A stretch of DNA of 64,000 nucleotides from Isoetes taiwanensis (GCA_021234155.1 JAJEKV010000055.1:6435017-6499016); one strand, 5' to 3'. Positions 1 to 13,478 are shown, numbered from the stretch's first letter. A program made the numbers and translations. Notes: generated by a model not told the origin, from the sequence alone.

Positions 1-540
1 TTCAAATTACTTCCGTTCCAGTTACATTACTTAACCCTTAATATTTTATTTTAGGCATCCTATAACCTTAGCTTTCCCTTAACTTTATACTTTATTATTA
101 CCTTACTAAATAAATATTAACATTTTGCTTATTTCTTAACTTGGGCGTGATGCATTAGGGAGGGTGGTTATATCTCGTTCCAAAGCAATCATTATTAAAT
201 CAACACAGCTATATACAAACACCTAGAAACCCGGGTGTAAGGCTTGATCCCACCTGCAAATCCAGCTTACTTCCTACGCACTTACCGCGCTCCCGGATCT
301 CACGAGAGCGCGGCGCCGCTCCGCTGGCGATATGCCGATCTATCTCGCCAAGATATCACCATCACATAAAGACTTCTTTCCCGCCTGCGACTCCTTCCCA
401 AAAGAAATCAAGAATAATATTGTTGCGCTTACCAACCTAGCAATGCCCTTGCATGCACCATGCATGCACCCCTGCTTGTATGCATGGACACATTTACATG
501 CATGTGCCACTCTCAATAGCGTTACCCATCTTAATGTTGG
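1..540. other. No gene recognised
   Basis: AT-rich at 1-200, then mixed. Short palindromic tgcatgca motifs cluster at 455-505. No coding signal or element boundary could be supported; it may be the 5' part of the degraded LINE that follows. Confidence 0.4.
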
Positions 541-1830
541 TGCTACTCTGGGTTGCTAGGTCATTCACGGTCTCTACTCAATCTTCAATGATTGTCACGG
601 AAAGCGGGGCATGGGGGGTTGCACACTGCACCACCCGAGAGACAACTTCCTTGGCACAATCCAATCTCCTTGATGAGGCAGAGACCAACTGGCCGTTACA
701 CCTTGGATGCGATGGGCACCAAAACTACGATGAAGTATAGACCCTCTTTGTGGCGGTACTACTTTCCACATCTGAGAAAGCAACTTCTATCACCCCTTTC
801 CCGGGATGTGGATAGGCTGGACCCCTATCGCCGATCTATATGATGACATACGGCCGACATAAGGTTGGGCGGTGTCATACTCCTTGGAGACTTCAATGTG
901 TCTGGCAGGGTGAACAACCCATGGTTGATCCTTATTTGATGATATGTGCGATTGCATCTGCCAGGAAAGGAGCTTGGCCCGGACATCGGATGACAGTAGT
1001 CCGCGGCGCTATGTCGGCGGTTGCTTTTGCTTTCTGCGGTATCTTTGACTTCGTGTCTGCAATGGACTATACGGTGGCCTTCCACTCGCCGGAAGGCGCA
1101 CGAGGCGGGGAAAACCGGTGACCGGATACCGATCCATAATACCGGTCTTGCGACCGCCTTGTTCAACAAAACTTGACTACAAGAAGGTTTCCTGCGATGG
1201 AATAATAATGATTGTTCTACCGCATATATAAGGCATGCCCGACGATTATCGAACAATCATGATGATTCGGTATTTACCAAAATTGCTTCGCGCGGGATTC
1301 TCAGACATGATTGGCAATTGCAGGAAGCGGCGGAGAGTCACAGGCCTCGCAGGCGAGGATTCAGGACACGGCACTCAACCATTGACCACATCTGCGTTAC
1401 AGAACTGGGTTTGAAACCGGTAGGGAGCCTTGCGTCGGGATCTATATTGTTGCTTTGGATTTACGGGCGTTTGACCTGCTGTGCCTCGGGAAAGACTATG
1501 GGTAAGGCCTGCTTGGGGTTCATAGTTTACAGAGAATGCGGTGGCGCGACTATACGAAGATGCCAAGGTCAGTTCGTGACAAATAACCATTTTATTCGAT
1601 GTCGGGTTCATCGGGGATGCCCTCTCTCTCAACATTGTTTGGGCTTTACATTGATCAATTGGAGGTAGCTATGCGATAATAGAGGCGTTGGAGCTCACCT
1701 TCTCTATGGAATCCTTGAACCCGATTCTTGCGTGTTGGACTCTAGCTTCCTGTGCGAGACAGCGCAGCGACCTCGATGCGGACTTTTGATACATAGCGGT
1801 GATGCTCTGCAATCCTTTGAAATAGGAAGA
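541..1830 (+). mobile_element. Degraded LINE (non-LTR retrotransposon), endonuclease and RT remnants
   Basis: Broken coding traces of a non-LTR retrotransposon on the plus strand. At 868-900 the translation reads GGVILLGDFNV, the GDFN motif of the LINE exonuclease-endonuclease-phosphatase domain. About 450 bases further on, 1,350-1,400 encodes an ST-I-D-H-I motif after a G-F-R motif, as in LINE RT domain 1. Near 1,445-1,500 a degenerate VALD(F)..AFD motif appears, and 1,600-1,665 reads HRGCPLSQH followed by a YID-like segment, matching the family motif G-V-x-Q-G-C-P-L-S-P-x-L-F-x-L-Y-I-D. The frame shifts several times, so no protein can be made. The same RT family recurs antisense at 30,205-31,680 and 47,465-49,140 and in sense at 54,360-56,066. 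Outer limits are approximate; no poly(A) or target duplication was seen. Confidence 0.7.
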
Positions 1831-1885
1831 CTAAGGTTAGTTTTCATATCCTCATCTTCATCAACGAGGGATACCTCCATTTCCT

Positions 1886-4800
1886 AGTACATCATGAAAA
1901 ATTGCTAAAAGTTCCATCAATTTGTGAAAAGCGCATTTCGAGGGTCAAAACCATCTTCTCTCTCCTAAAAACTCTTGGTGGGGAAGCTGCCCAAGGGCAG
2001 AATTTCTAGAAGAGGAAGCCAGGTGTTGGCCTAAAAGCTTCGAAATCAGGCATCATTGTGCATACATGTCAGGATTTCCATTATATCACCTTTCTCCGGC
2101 TCATCCACATCATCCACATCTTGGTTCGTTCTATTCCTCACATCATCACCATGTCATATCCATGTCAAAGTTTTTGACTAAGAATCTGAGATTGGTATCA
2201 AATTTCTTGCCACACTTGTTGCCTGCACATTGCCATATCACCCTTTGCTCGCCAAGTCATCATCACTGTTTGAATCCTAAATATATGTAGCCATTCTTGC
2301 CCACACAGAAACAAAAAATCTAACTTATTTGCCAACTTTCTTAAATTCAAAATGTATTGCACTTTGAAATTTGAATTTGTGCATAAATTTGCCAAAAATT
2401 GGCTTCTTGGGATGCGTGCCAAAACTAGAATTAGAGAAAAGCTAGCCCTATCACTTTAAGCTTTTGCTACTTTACCTAATTTCCTCTTACATCCCCTTTG
2501 CGAATTCATTTTAGAACAAAAAATATCATAAGAAATAGAAAACTCTTCAATTTTCAAAGTCATTTACCGAAATGTGGTCATCAACCAAAAAAAATTTTTT
2601 GAGGTCACATTTATACTTTTTGTTGAAAGGACCTAATGCTGCTTTGTACCTTGGTGTGCTTGAGAGGCTGGGTGTGTCAGGATTGGAAAAAGCTCATTGC
2701 TAAGTTTTAAATATTTGAATTCACCTTAAGAGCATTAACTATTTTGACCTGGTCAAATTGTCAAAATTTAAAAGGAGTTCTCCATACGTTTTAGGGGATA
2801 GACTTTTGATCACAGTTCTTCATATTATAACTTTGTAGATTGAAATGAGTATCAAAATGCAAAGAGTGTTTGTTTTGTAGCCTTATGTTTCTGAGACTTC
2901 CATTTCTTGGTTTGGGAAATAATTTGAAACTTAGGTTCTTGGTTTTCTTTTAAGTTGAGCGGTGCCTTAAGCAACTTTCGAACACCAACAGCCCTGTGTC
3001 CTTGCTAGGTTACATGCCACATACATGGCATGTTCATATATAGCCTTTCATGCTTCAAAACTCAAAGGTGGCTCAACCATGCCATGTGGGCTCTGCAGCC
3101 ACAAAAGTGAGCAAACCGGCGGCACCTCGGCTCCAGCGTGCAGGTGCCTGGCCATTCAATTCAAACGATAGCTGAGCCTCAAATACCATTTCTATTGAAA
3201 AATATTGCAATGGACTTTAATTGATCTCATATCATTGTGCACATAGTTTCAAATGTTGGCATCTAGAATCACACCACCATACGCACCTGGTTGGCTCAAA
3301 CGCGCACATGGGCTCGCCAACATGCCGTGGGCTCAAACATTCCATGCATCGCTCTAGCATGCCAGGGTAACTCAAACTGTGCCACGTGGGCTCAACATGC
3401 CGGTGGCTCAAAGCGCCACTAGCCTCCAACTGCTCTCCTCCCTCCCTCCCCTCCTCCCTCCACCTCCCTCCCTCTCTGATTGGGTCACAAACCAAACAGA
3501 TGGCACCTTCCCATGCTTGAACAAGGCCAGGGACTTTCGCTACACCTCACTGCAGGAGGGGGAGGTCGTATGCCTCTCAATACCCCTTCGAGCTCGGTTT
3601 CACCCTATCAGCAGATTTAGATCCTCGTTCAGCCCCTACTACGGCGATTTAAAAAAAAAATCAAGAATCGGTCTAGAAAACTTATCAAGAGCTAGAGATG
3701 TGTTGCACTGATTTGTCATGGCAAGCGTCCACGTTTGACTTCCGGCGTGACAGCCCACCTCTCTCTACATTGTTAGGTTAATGAAGTTTACGTTATGGAG
3801 TCGAGGTTTGTTCATTGCACTTGGGACATGGTCAAGAGATTCTGCAGTTATGAAGGCCTTGAAGCGATAGAAATTAGGAATGGGATTGGATCTATTCTTC
3901 TCCCCCTATGGCAATTCAGAATTCAAACCACTTTTGCTGTAGCAAGACATTGTTTGGGATTATTCTAAATGGCCAAATTAGATCCAAACCCATTTTTCGA
4001 TGGGCATATTTCTACGTGCATGTTTAGAGATGGTGTACCAAGTTCCATAAGCGACCATGCCCGGCTCACGAAATGTAAACCTTGTGCATTGCTACGTTAT
4101 TGAAGGGTTCGTTATGGAAGTCAAGTTTTGGTTGTTTGCACTTGGGGACATGGTCAAAGTTGCACTTGAAGATCACGAGCAATAGAAGTTGATGGAATGA
4201 GAGTTTGATCTTCTCCATATCATTTGTGGCAATTAAGTGAGCTAATTATAGGATGATCTGTAGCCAGTTATCATGAGAGTATACATGTTCTCATGATCAA
4301 ACTACAATTTTATATTCTACACATGATCTTAGGCCCTATTTCCAACTGCTTGGAGTTGAAATCATCACAAAAAAAACCCATATAAAGTTCAAGATCAAAA
4401 ATTGCTTGCTAGTTTTGATGAGTTATTGTGAGAATTTTTGATCCTTGATCCACTTTGAACTCCTTTCTCCATCATCTAGAGTTCATCCGGGCCAAGTGTT
4501 TCTGACTTTTCTGCGCTAGTAATTTCAAAATCATTAATCATTCGATAAAACTTTTATATGTAAGATATTGTTGGAATCATTCACTTAGAATTGATCTTAA
4601 CTAGACGATGAACTAGGTCTGATTGAATTGAGAATAGACGCGTGGGAATTGCTAGAATGAAGATAAATGATTGCATACATGAATTGACAATGTTCTACAG
4701 CTACTTGAGGTTGGGGACTTTTATATGACCTCACGAGAAAGGAGGACTGTATTCAGAAGAGGGACCACAAAGTTCTCAAGGCGGCCTTTCTGGAGTACGC

Positions 4801-5040
4801 ACTCCGCAGTCGTATGCTAATGTCCCCCTCACCCTGGGCCTCACGCATTGATGACATGGTGCAAATCACAGTGAGGCAGTGGTCAAAATTTGATTTGTTG
4901 GTCTTGATTCGCAATGCGAGTGGAAAGAAGTGGCACAAAAGATGGCGTGGCAATGATATATGGCACTAGAGGAAATGATGATTTGGCATAAAAGAGCAAG
5001 CAAACTTTTTCTCTTTTTGAGAAAGTGACTATATGCAAAA
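1886..5040. other. Non-coding part of duplication copy A
   Basis: No gene seen. It aligns in order to 34,540-37,716. It includes a decayed version of the 19-bp GGCTCAAACATGCCA minisatellite (3,060-3,420), which is much cleaner in copy B, and a CT-rich stretch at 3,435-3,475. Confidence 0.6.
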
Positions 5041-5055
5041 TTACTGGGAGCATGG

Positions 5056-6845
5056 ATTATTAACCCGATTCATGAGTAACCTTTTCTCTTCTTGGTAGCG
5101 AGAAGAGAGAATTTCTTGGAATGTAAGAGGGTTTCTTCGGATACTTTCTCCTTGGCCTCGAGGCATTCTTACGAATTAGGGCAAATGCCGCATTATAGGC
5201 CCGATTGACTCGCCTTCCTTGTTTGGCTCTATTCCCTTGGAAGGTGCTTCGGGTAATGTGTGTACTAAGGCTGTTGGGTATTCCCTTTGGAGGGATATTT
5301 CCATGGGAGGGTGTGGGATGAGATTTCTGAGGGGTTCGGAAACACCTCAATTGGTGGAAGGGTAACTTAGGAGTTGTCCACATGGAGTACAGTCCACTAT
5401 TGCCAAGTCAGTACTTTGCTAGCACTCCCATGTGTATCACGACTCGCGATGTTAGCTCCCCGGTAGGAATACGGGCTTTGGATAAGATTGTTCAGGAAAT
5501 TTTGTGTGGGGCGGGGATGATGAAGAAGTAGTTATTAAAAATTGGCTTGGTGGAAGTATCTCATAGGGAGGATAGGGGCTTGACATTCTGGATTTGTACT
5601 TTGCATAGTAAGGTGTTGGTCTCCACAATTGTTTGGAGCGTGCGAGGATGGAGCATCTTCTCACAGTGCGGCCTTGTATGGCAATCTCTTACACGCCATT
5701 GTGGCATTTGATAAATGCATGCGCGGAACGCCCGCATTGTATGGTCTCGGCCTTTCCCTTCATCACACTTTTCTGCAGGGGTGTTGCGGGCGGGATCACG
5801 TCGTGTACTCTTCCGGCTAGATTAGCCTCAGGTTTATCACCTCTTCTCCTTTCTTGTGGGTTTCCTACACCCCTAGTACTTGCCCATGCATGCTTTCGGG
5901 CGCAGTTGGAAAGCGAGGCTAGCATCTCTGGAGGATTGGTATTGGGATGGTCGGCTGGCCGTGGGAGTTCACTGAGGCTCGCTTCGCTGAAGACAGGTAT
6001 TGGGCTATGCAGAACAAGTGGCGGGGAAATATTCGCTACACATGCACCATATCAGTCCCTCGAGGGTGATGTGGTGATGCGAGTTTGGAAGGTTCATCCG
6101 AGATGTTGTATCTTCTTGTTTGTCTTGATTCTTATTCACCGGGTGTTGGCTATTCACTTGACACTGCCTTACGGTAGAAATGGTCCTAAACCGGGTTCTC
6201 GATGCGGCGCTCGGTTTGGGCGTGGACATGGAATCGCTACCGAAGGTTGAATTATACATGTGGTGGTGCATTTATATCGAGTGAATGTCCTTGTGGTGGG
6301 GTTCCATTTAGGGTGTGAGCCCTCTTTGCCCTGTTGTGGCCTTCCTTCCCGTGAGGCCCCGCTGGAGCATTATGCGGTTTATGCCTCACTTGCGAGGTTT
6401 ACTGAGGTTTGGGTCGGGGCTCTGTTGGGTGAGATTAGATAGCCAACTTAATTCTTTATTCATGTATATCCGGTGCTTGGCTGGCTCGTCTGACGAAGCC
6501 TTACATCTGTCGTGTAGCCGGATTTGGTGTGGTTGATTGGAAGCGGCGGTTGTGGATCTTCGGAGTTGACTGTGACCTCTGATTCCTCGGCTTCAGTCTG
6601 AGCTATTTCAAAGCTTTTTGTTCCAGGATTAGTAGGCGGAAGTTTTCCATTTATTTGGGGTTGCTTGGGTGTAGTGGATGGTGATGGCGGTTTGTCTGGC
6701 CAATGTTGAGGTTGGGTTGTTGTGGGTGTCGGTATCCTACTTTGTCTCTTTGGGCGGATTCTCTTCCTCTCAGCACTGTAACATTGCTCGTTCTTTTAAT
6801 ATATATTAACATACGAGTTCTTCAAAAAAAAAAAAAAAAAAAAAT
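5056..6845 (+). mobile_element. 5'-truncated L1-like LINE insertion with poly(A) and target-site duplication
   Basis: The insertion ends in 21 A residues (6,824-6,844) preceded by cttc and is flanked by near-identical target-site copies: ttactgggagcatgg at 5,041-5,055 and ttatgggagcatgg at 6,846-6,859. Copy B shows the uninterrupted site near 37,717-37,740, so the insertion followed the duplication or is specific to copy A. The interior encodes a decayed LINE C-terminal region: around 5,480-5,600 successive frames give a KIVQE-F..G motif and an IK.AWWK-like segment resembling the zf-RVT upstream region of the element at 17,936-19,405. Many stops are present, so it is dead. Missing endonuclease and RT fit 5' truncation during target-primed reverse transcription. 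Confidence 0.85.
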
Positions 6846-6859
6846 TTATGGGAGCATGG

Positions 6860-9800
6860 TGAGGTGGCAAAGATGAGTGGTGAGGTGATGACAAAATATG
6901 AGGGTGGAAAAATGAAGAATGTGAACAGTTTTGGCAGCTTATTAAAAACATATTTCTCCATGATGGCCTTCTGAGTAGTTACCGTGGCAAAAGAGCCTTG
7001 AAGGAGAAATGAGTGGAATGGTGTGAAGTGGAATAGTGGCGCCTGGTCATTATCAATGATAACAACCTTACAGAAATGATGAGGTGGCGTAAAAAGCGAG
7101 AGCAATTTTCTTTTTTAAAGAGAGTGTCTATATGCAAAATGATGATGAGAGATGACATTGACATGGCATGAGTATGGTGAGTGTAAAGATGGTAGGTACA
7201 ATTGGTAAAATATGAAGGGTGAAAAATAACGTGCATAGGCAATTTGTGACTTTTAAAGAAAGCATTTTCAGTGGTGGCATTTCTTTGGATGGTGTGGCAT
7301 CGCTGATGATTAAGCATTTTGTGCACTTTAAATGAAAATGACAAAACAATTTGCAGAAAAAGGTTTTTAGTGAGATAAGTGATCTTTTTTATTGCCCCGG
7401 ATATCCTTGCCAATTCGTTTTATGGTTTGTCCTATTTCTTGTAAAAGCGCTTAATCATCATGTATAATGGCATGGAAACTAGGGGCCCGATTAAAGTCCA
7501 TAATCGGGGGCCAGGGGTAATATTTTAGAATCGGTGGCCAGGTTCCGGGGCGCCTGACATAGGCGGGGAGGGATTATCTGCTTTGCTTACCTCTTGAGAT
7601 CGAAACACCACTTCCATTAAAAATGGCCGAGACAAAACTCCCCAATTGCCATGTTGTCCATATCATCTATGTGTTGCCATGTGTCGTCAGTGCCACATCA
7701 CCCATGAAGACTAAGGTTATACTTCATTCTTGGTTGTGCCTTACTTGGCATGATATGTCACCTACTCGGTGCCCATGCCATCATATTCCCAATATCAACT
7801 TTACTAAATTTTGATTTTCCACTTATCTGTAGAAATTACAGCACTCTTGATTTGTCAAATCCATCATGTCACTTTGCGGGGTCATCACCATAATTTGGCA
7901 ACTCTGTTAGCTGCGCCACATTTTTACAACCATTCTCATAATAGTTGCATTTGCCTTGAATCCTTTTGGAAAAGTCCTAGGTAAATCATTTGGGATTTGG
8001 CGATGTCTTCAGTTTGTTTCCTTTGAATACTATAAGTCCAAGTACTATAAAGGGTGGTCCATTTTAGGAAAGAGCTGGATTTTCCATGTTGTTCCATAAT
8101 AGCAGAGTTAGAGGCACATAGAGCGATGCGGGTTCCATTGCAACCCAATTTCCCATTTCATAGGAATTTGTCTTCAAGCTACCAAGATTTGTCTTGATGA
8201 CAAGAAGACAACTGACATCATTGCTAGAAGACAAACCCATTTCGAAATTAGGCAATTTGGGAAGTCTCTGCTACCTCAAAGGAAAGATGCTGCCGTAGAT
8301 CGTCGAGAGCGGCTTGATTGCATTGAAGATAGCAGATATTAATTTTAAAGTTGGGTTTGCCATGTAGCATGGCAAAGTGGGGTAGGGATAATGGCCCAAT
8401 GGGAATGCACCTACTTTTAAAAGTTTAGGTATACACATTCCGAGCTCAAGCACGTAGAGATTGAAGTGCATTTAAAGATTTTTGACTAATGCCACTAACC
8501 ACATATCATGAATAAGTAAAGATTACAAACTAACAAAATGAAAATTTGAGAAAGCACGACCTGAGGCTATGGTTTTCTAAAATAGGGAGGTTTGGCCGAA
8601 AAAAATCAACCACATTTCTAGAAATTCTCGACAAATCAAATATTTGAACAATTTTGCGGCTTTAAAGCAAAAAATACAACAAATACACCATAAAATGTCA
8701 CTCCCTCAACGATTTTTTGGTCATCACTGCCAAATGCCGGTGGCATTTTCTCTGAATACTCGTTGCTATTTTTTCAAACCATGATAGATTTCTGATAAGC
8801 AACATAGGCTACAAGAACTTTAGTTCAAATTAAGTTTACTGGTCGTTTCGTGTGCGGGAGAATTCTTAATGGTTGGGAATATAGTTCTTGTATGGTATTA
8901 CATTCAAAGCAAGTATATTTGAAGCCGATTTAAGGTAAACATGACTTAGAGTGTTTTGGATGCGTTTTTTATTGTAATGGTATAAAAAGAAAAAAATAAA
9001 TCTAGTTAATTTAGAAACACAAAACCGGAAATGATAAGCGTTAGTCTATTTGTCCTCAGTTTTGGGTGATTGTGCGAATTAGGCGTGTAGGCGATTGCGG
9101 TTGTTTATGAGTTTCGATGGAGTTTCTCTTGTTTCAATGAAATCGGTGATGGTGTTTTGGGGCTTTGGTAGAGGCGGGTTGTGGCTTGGAGGTTCAATTT
9201 CTTGACCCTATTTTTGAAAGGCGTGGCCTGTTATCTAAAATTAAGCGCCGGGCTTCCAGCATTGTAAGTACATTCTATAGGCCTGCCGCTGCATCTTCAA
9301 GATCCGAGCTGTTCTTTATGCACTGCGAGAAGAAGCTTTCGATGGATTTTTAATTCCAAAACCCACATACCTATTAGCTGGTGGTTAGAACCACAAGTAA
9401 TTATCTACTTGGGATGGATATCACAAGAAGCGCGCGAAGGGACCAATTTATTCACGTAAAAGGTGATTCAGCGTCGGTAGTTTGTTGTGATCTTGCGGGG
9501 CAAAGGTGCCGCGAAGATGCTAGAACAAGGCAAAAGAGGAAGATTCCGGCTGTTTGCTTGGCGCGGGCTTAGTTCCTTCTTGATCACATAGCGGATCCTT
9601 GTTGGTCGATAGGGCTTCACGCTACAATACAAAGCATGTGCGAACCAGGCCCTATTTTGTGTTTGTGTTGAGGTGCTTGTGATTCACGCTCTGGCGTGGA
9701 GATCTGGTCATCGCCATGCGTATACATGATGTGTATAGTTTCAATGGTGCCATACTTTGCCAAATGGTTTGTTTGAACCATTGGGTTTATTAATTTCGTT

Positions 9801-9900
9801 TGCACCATTGGAATTTTCGTTGGGATGAAGCCAATCCAGAGGCCTTGATGCAACGATCTAAGATATTTTGCCCAAAAACATGAGAACTTTAGTTCAATTA
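6860..9900. other. Non-coding part of duplication copy A
   Basis: No gene supported. It aligns with 37,736-40,870 in copy B. AT-rich, with many short open stretches that are not conserved in frame between the two copies, which argues against coding. Confidence 0.6.
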
Positions 9901-9916
9901 TCCGCCCTCCCCATGG

Positions 9917-9923
9917 TATAAAT
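9917..9923 (+). promoter_or_regulatory. TATA box upstream of calreticulin fragment (copy A)
   Basis: TATAAAT followed by a CGAAACCCTA motif about 50 bases downstream (9,974-9,983), typical of plant core promoter and 5' leader composition. The same arrangement occurs in copy B at 40,889. It lies about 280 bases before the signal-peptide exon of the calreticulin fragment. Confidence 0.5.
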
Positions 9924-10189
9924 TTAAAATGCATGCTGGCCTGCTTCATTTTTATCTACCCTAAATTGAATCGAAACCCTAGCACAATCACCTCGAAGGG
10001 GATCAACTCACAAGCCACCGGCCTTGCTCCAACTCGCAATGGGGGATTCGGCTCGACTCCTCCACAAGCGGATCAACTCAAATTCTGTTCTCCTTTGAGG
10101 CTCCACAGTTTACATCAAAACCTATTTTTGTGCAAGTATTCTATTTGTTCTAGCATTCGATTACTTACAGCCAGTCCAAGCCAGCAGAG

Positions 10190-11110
10190 GGCCTCATGGC
10201 ATCATCTCTTCCTCCTTGCCTTCCTCCTCTTGGCTCCCCTTGGCCCGTACTCTTGTGTTTTTAAAGAAAATTTCTAAGTGTGTCTTGTCTTTTTGTCTAT
10301 GTATGAGAGCTTGTAAGGTTTCTTCCCATTCGATTCATCTGCATTTTCTTGGTTGGATCCGGCCTTGTCTATTGCATGCTTCGTTGATCTTTTCGAGATC
10401 TAAGAAATTATTTTGTCTTGTGGATGTAGCATGCTAAATCTTGTGTTGTTTAATAATGAAAACCATATAGAAGGCTTAGGCTACAGGATTTCCTTTTATT
10501 CATCCACAGCAAATCTTAAAAGGCCTTCAGAAAAACATTATCGATGGACTAAAGTTTGTATATTTGGATTTTGCTATGTTGTGCTATGTTGGTTTTGTCT
10601 AAAGTGTTTATAATGGACTTTAAAATCAGATGGAAAGAAAAGTGAGGCTCAAGTTGGTGAATGGAACCACTCTGACTAGCAAGTGGCATGATCTTGAAAG
10701 GTGTTAAAATTACAGTTCCATGCAATGAACATTTAATTCTAGGTCGAGGCGCAAAGGTATTACAGCGATGTCGACTATTATTTATTTAAGTGTTTGTGAT
10801 CTCTAGGAATACAAACACTTAATAACTAGACCATTCCATTTTTTTTTGCAACTTGTCTGCCAAGGTTCCCAATTCGACAGACAGGAACACTTGTTATTGA
10901 GTTTAAATTGTCAAGAAACATGAAGCGAGATCTAAATTTGTGGAGGTGGATATATGAAACTCATAGGTGGTAATTGTTGATCGAGCCAATTTAGTGGGGT
11001 GCAACCAATTTGCATTTCCTTTGTTGTTTTCGATTTTGTTCATGTCTTAAGTTGTGTGGGAAACTTGTTTGTGCAGTATATCATCTTTGGGCCACGAATG
11101 TTGTGGCGTA
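10190..11110 (+). pseudogene. Calreticulin N-terminal fragment, copy A (decayed)
   Basis: Parallel of the better preserved copy at 41,170-42,085. The signal-peptide exon is traceable at about 10,198-10,278, the exon carrying SDGKKSEAQVGEW at 10,620-10,706, the PEFS/LDCGGGY exon at about 10,810-11,000 and the FGPDICG exon at about 11,083-11,110. Relative to copy B it has additional substitutions and indels, including a stop inside the GEWNH exon and loss of the CKHEQ-type reading frame. Only the lectin-like N-domain is represented; the proline-rich P-domain and acidic C-domain are absent. It cannot encode a working ER chaperone. Confidence 0.75.
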
Positions 11111-11254
11111 GATTGTTCACTTGTTAATCCCGAAACATTACAAATTTTGTACATTTACGAGAATATATTACGAGAATACATTTGGGTGTAAACTTGGAAT
11201 TTCTGCATGGCGAGCACAGAGAGGTTGACCCTCCACAACAGCTCGGGATCTTGT

Positions 11255-12176
11255 CTGATTAGTATCGAGGAAGCCCGAGGTCTTTCGAGTTCAGTCTCCG
11301 GCTGGGTGCCTGTGCATGGGTAATTTGCAAAGAGACTTGGTAATCATTTGTGACATGGTATGACATAGACATGGTATATGTACTTGGATGCTCGAGACCA
11401 GGCAGTTCTAGTGGGAGGCATGCTTGGGCCCATGGTAGGCTGGCTCAGTGTCCAGACCTTGGGAAGTGCACATGGGGCGTTCCGGTTTCTTAGGCATAAA
11501 TGGAATGAAAGCGACTACTCATAACGTCTAGGCAGTTTTGCCTAGTTAGTTAAGGGCATGTCGGTTAAGAAGCATTACAGTTAGTATCGAGGAAAGCGGT
11601 CTAGAGTTCAAGTCTCAATGGGTGCTATGCATGGGTAATTTACGAAGACTTGGTAATCATTGTGTATGGCCTTGGATGCTCGAGGGCGAGCATAGTTCTA
11701 GTGGGAGGCTATAGCGGGCCCATGGTAGGTAGCTCGAGTGTTCCAGACCTTGAATGTGCACAATGGGGGCGTTCCCGAGACAAGGCATAAATGGGTAGAA
11801 GCGACTACTCATAAGCGTCTAGGCAGTTTTGCCAGTTAGTTAAGGGCATGTCGGTTAGGAGCGTCACAGTTGGTATCGGAGGCAGGTCTCGAGTTCGAGG
11901 TCTCCATGGAATTGCCTATATGCATGGGTAATTTACGAACTTGGTAATCATTGTGACATGGTATGACATAGACATGGTGGCCTTGGATGCTCGAGGGCCA
12001 GGCGTAGTTACAGTGGGAGAGGCCCATGCTTGGGCCCGGTAGGTAGCTCGAGTATTGAACCTTGGGAAATGTGCGTAGAGCGTTCAAGTTTCTGGGCATA
12101 AATGGAGTGAAGCGACTACTTCATAAGCGTCTAGGCAGTTTTGCCTAGTTAGTTAAGGGCATGTCGGTTAGGAGCG
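11255..12176. repeat. ~300-bp tandem array, three units
   Basis: Three head-to-tail units. The anchor tcggtta recurs at 11,561, 11,851 and 12,164 (spacings 290 and 313). Each unit contains an agtatcg/ggtatcg block, gcatgggtaattt, tggtaatcatt, ggatgctcgag, gggcataaatgg and ggcagttttgcc. The array sits in copy A exactly where copy B reads continuously (near 42,197-42,205), so it is an insertion in A. The block ggtatcgga(g)gc resembles plant retroelement primer-binding sites for initiator tRNA-Met (TGGTATCAGAGC), but no LTRs or coding sequence accompany it. Confidence 0.8.
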
Positions 12177-12397
12177 TTAATTTTAATAAGATCATCTTGA
12201 AATGAGCATTATGATTGTATGCTGAAATTCAATCTAGAAACGAGTTGTATACTTCAAAAGAATTTAAACTGGAAATGCATGCTTACATATACTCATTTCA
12301 TTTAAACAATACCAATGTAATTTGGAGCTATTCTTTTTGTTGTTTTCACATTTAATCCAACACATTGTTTTAGTAAACCTACAATAGACAAAATAAT

Positions 12398-12870
12398 GTG
12401 TCTAGATATAAACAACAAAATAACGTAGCGCAGACAATTAAGAGAAGACTATGCAAAAAAGTACTACATGTAAAAGACTATACCATTGATTTTGGGAAAG
12501 ACAATACGTGGTTGCGTTACAAACAACAAAAAATAACATGTGGACAATTAAAGGAAAACTATGCTAAAAATCTTACATGTAAAGAAGCCCATATTATGAT
12601 GTTTTTAGAGTGAGGAATACATTTAAAACGATGTGATGTTTTTGTTTTGAGTGAAAACTACACATAAAATTACGCATTATTTTTATCTAGAAATAACAAT
12701 GAAATACATCTAAAAACTACAACATTGTTTTCGTTTGAAAACCACGCATAAACTATGCGTTATTTGGCGGTAATGAAACCACACTGAAAACTATCCATTG
12801 TTTCTAGCATTTTCGGAACAATTCTGTAAGTAGTTTTTATGTGTTGTTTCTGAAAAAGACTACAAAAAAA
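12398..12870. repeat. Degenerate direct repeats (copy A)
   Basis: Two ~110-bp direct repeats containing acaacaaa-ataac followed by ggacaattaaaggaa (about 12,412 and 12,524), then a degenerate series built on aaaactacacataaaa and tatgcgttattt (12,640-12,870). The copy-B equivalent is at 42,440-42,880. No coding capacity is conserved between copies. Confidence 0.6.
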
Positions 12871-13478
12871 AACTCATGTTATTGGCGTGATTTAATTTTA
12901 ACATGCAATTCATATTCTTACGAAAGCGAAGGCCTAGCCTCACGTGTAGTTTGCTCCCGCTGGACATTGGAAATTATAAGTTCCCGTTTCAGGTTTTGGC
13001 CTTGCAAAAAATGACTCTTGCAAAATAAAGGTTCTTAGCCTAATCATAAAAATAAATTAGAAATCTGAGAGGAACTTGTACCTCCTTGCAAAATTAGTTT
13101 TAGTGCGCCATGTTTCAAATTTGTAGTGTCTGATTAAAAAATAGAGTCTTCTTAACTCAAAACACCATGTTTGTTTAATTTAATGTTAGACAACCTACTT
13201 ATATAGGCAATAAATTGCTTAGAATGCACTATTCAATTCAAATGCATGATATTATCAATTTTTCCTAGTAAAAGGCCCAAAATTTGGACTACAATATCCA
13301 AATGTAAGGCTAGAAATCTTGGACCATAATATTTCAAATGTAAAGGCGACCTCTGCTTTATTAAAGTGATACCATAATAGTAACAACACTTGAACATTGA
13401 CATTATTAATTTTCAACTTCTATGATTACGTTCACGTATTATAATTTAATACCGACATTTTGAGCGTGTAATATTTGC

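Noticed and set aside
5633-6250. 205-codon plus-strand open frame
   Set aside because: Lies inside the decayed L1-like LINE; the frame does not keep the LINE protein motifs continuously, so it is not a gene.
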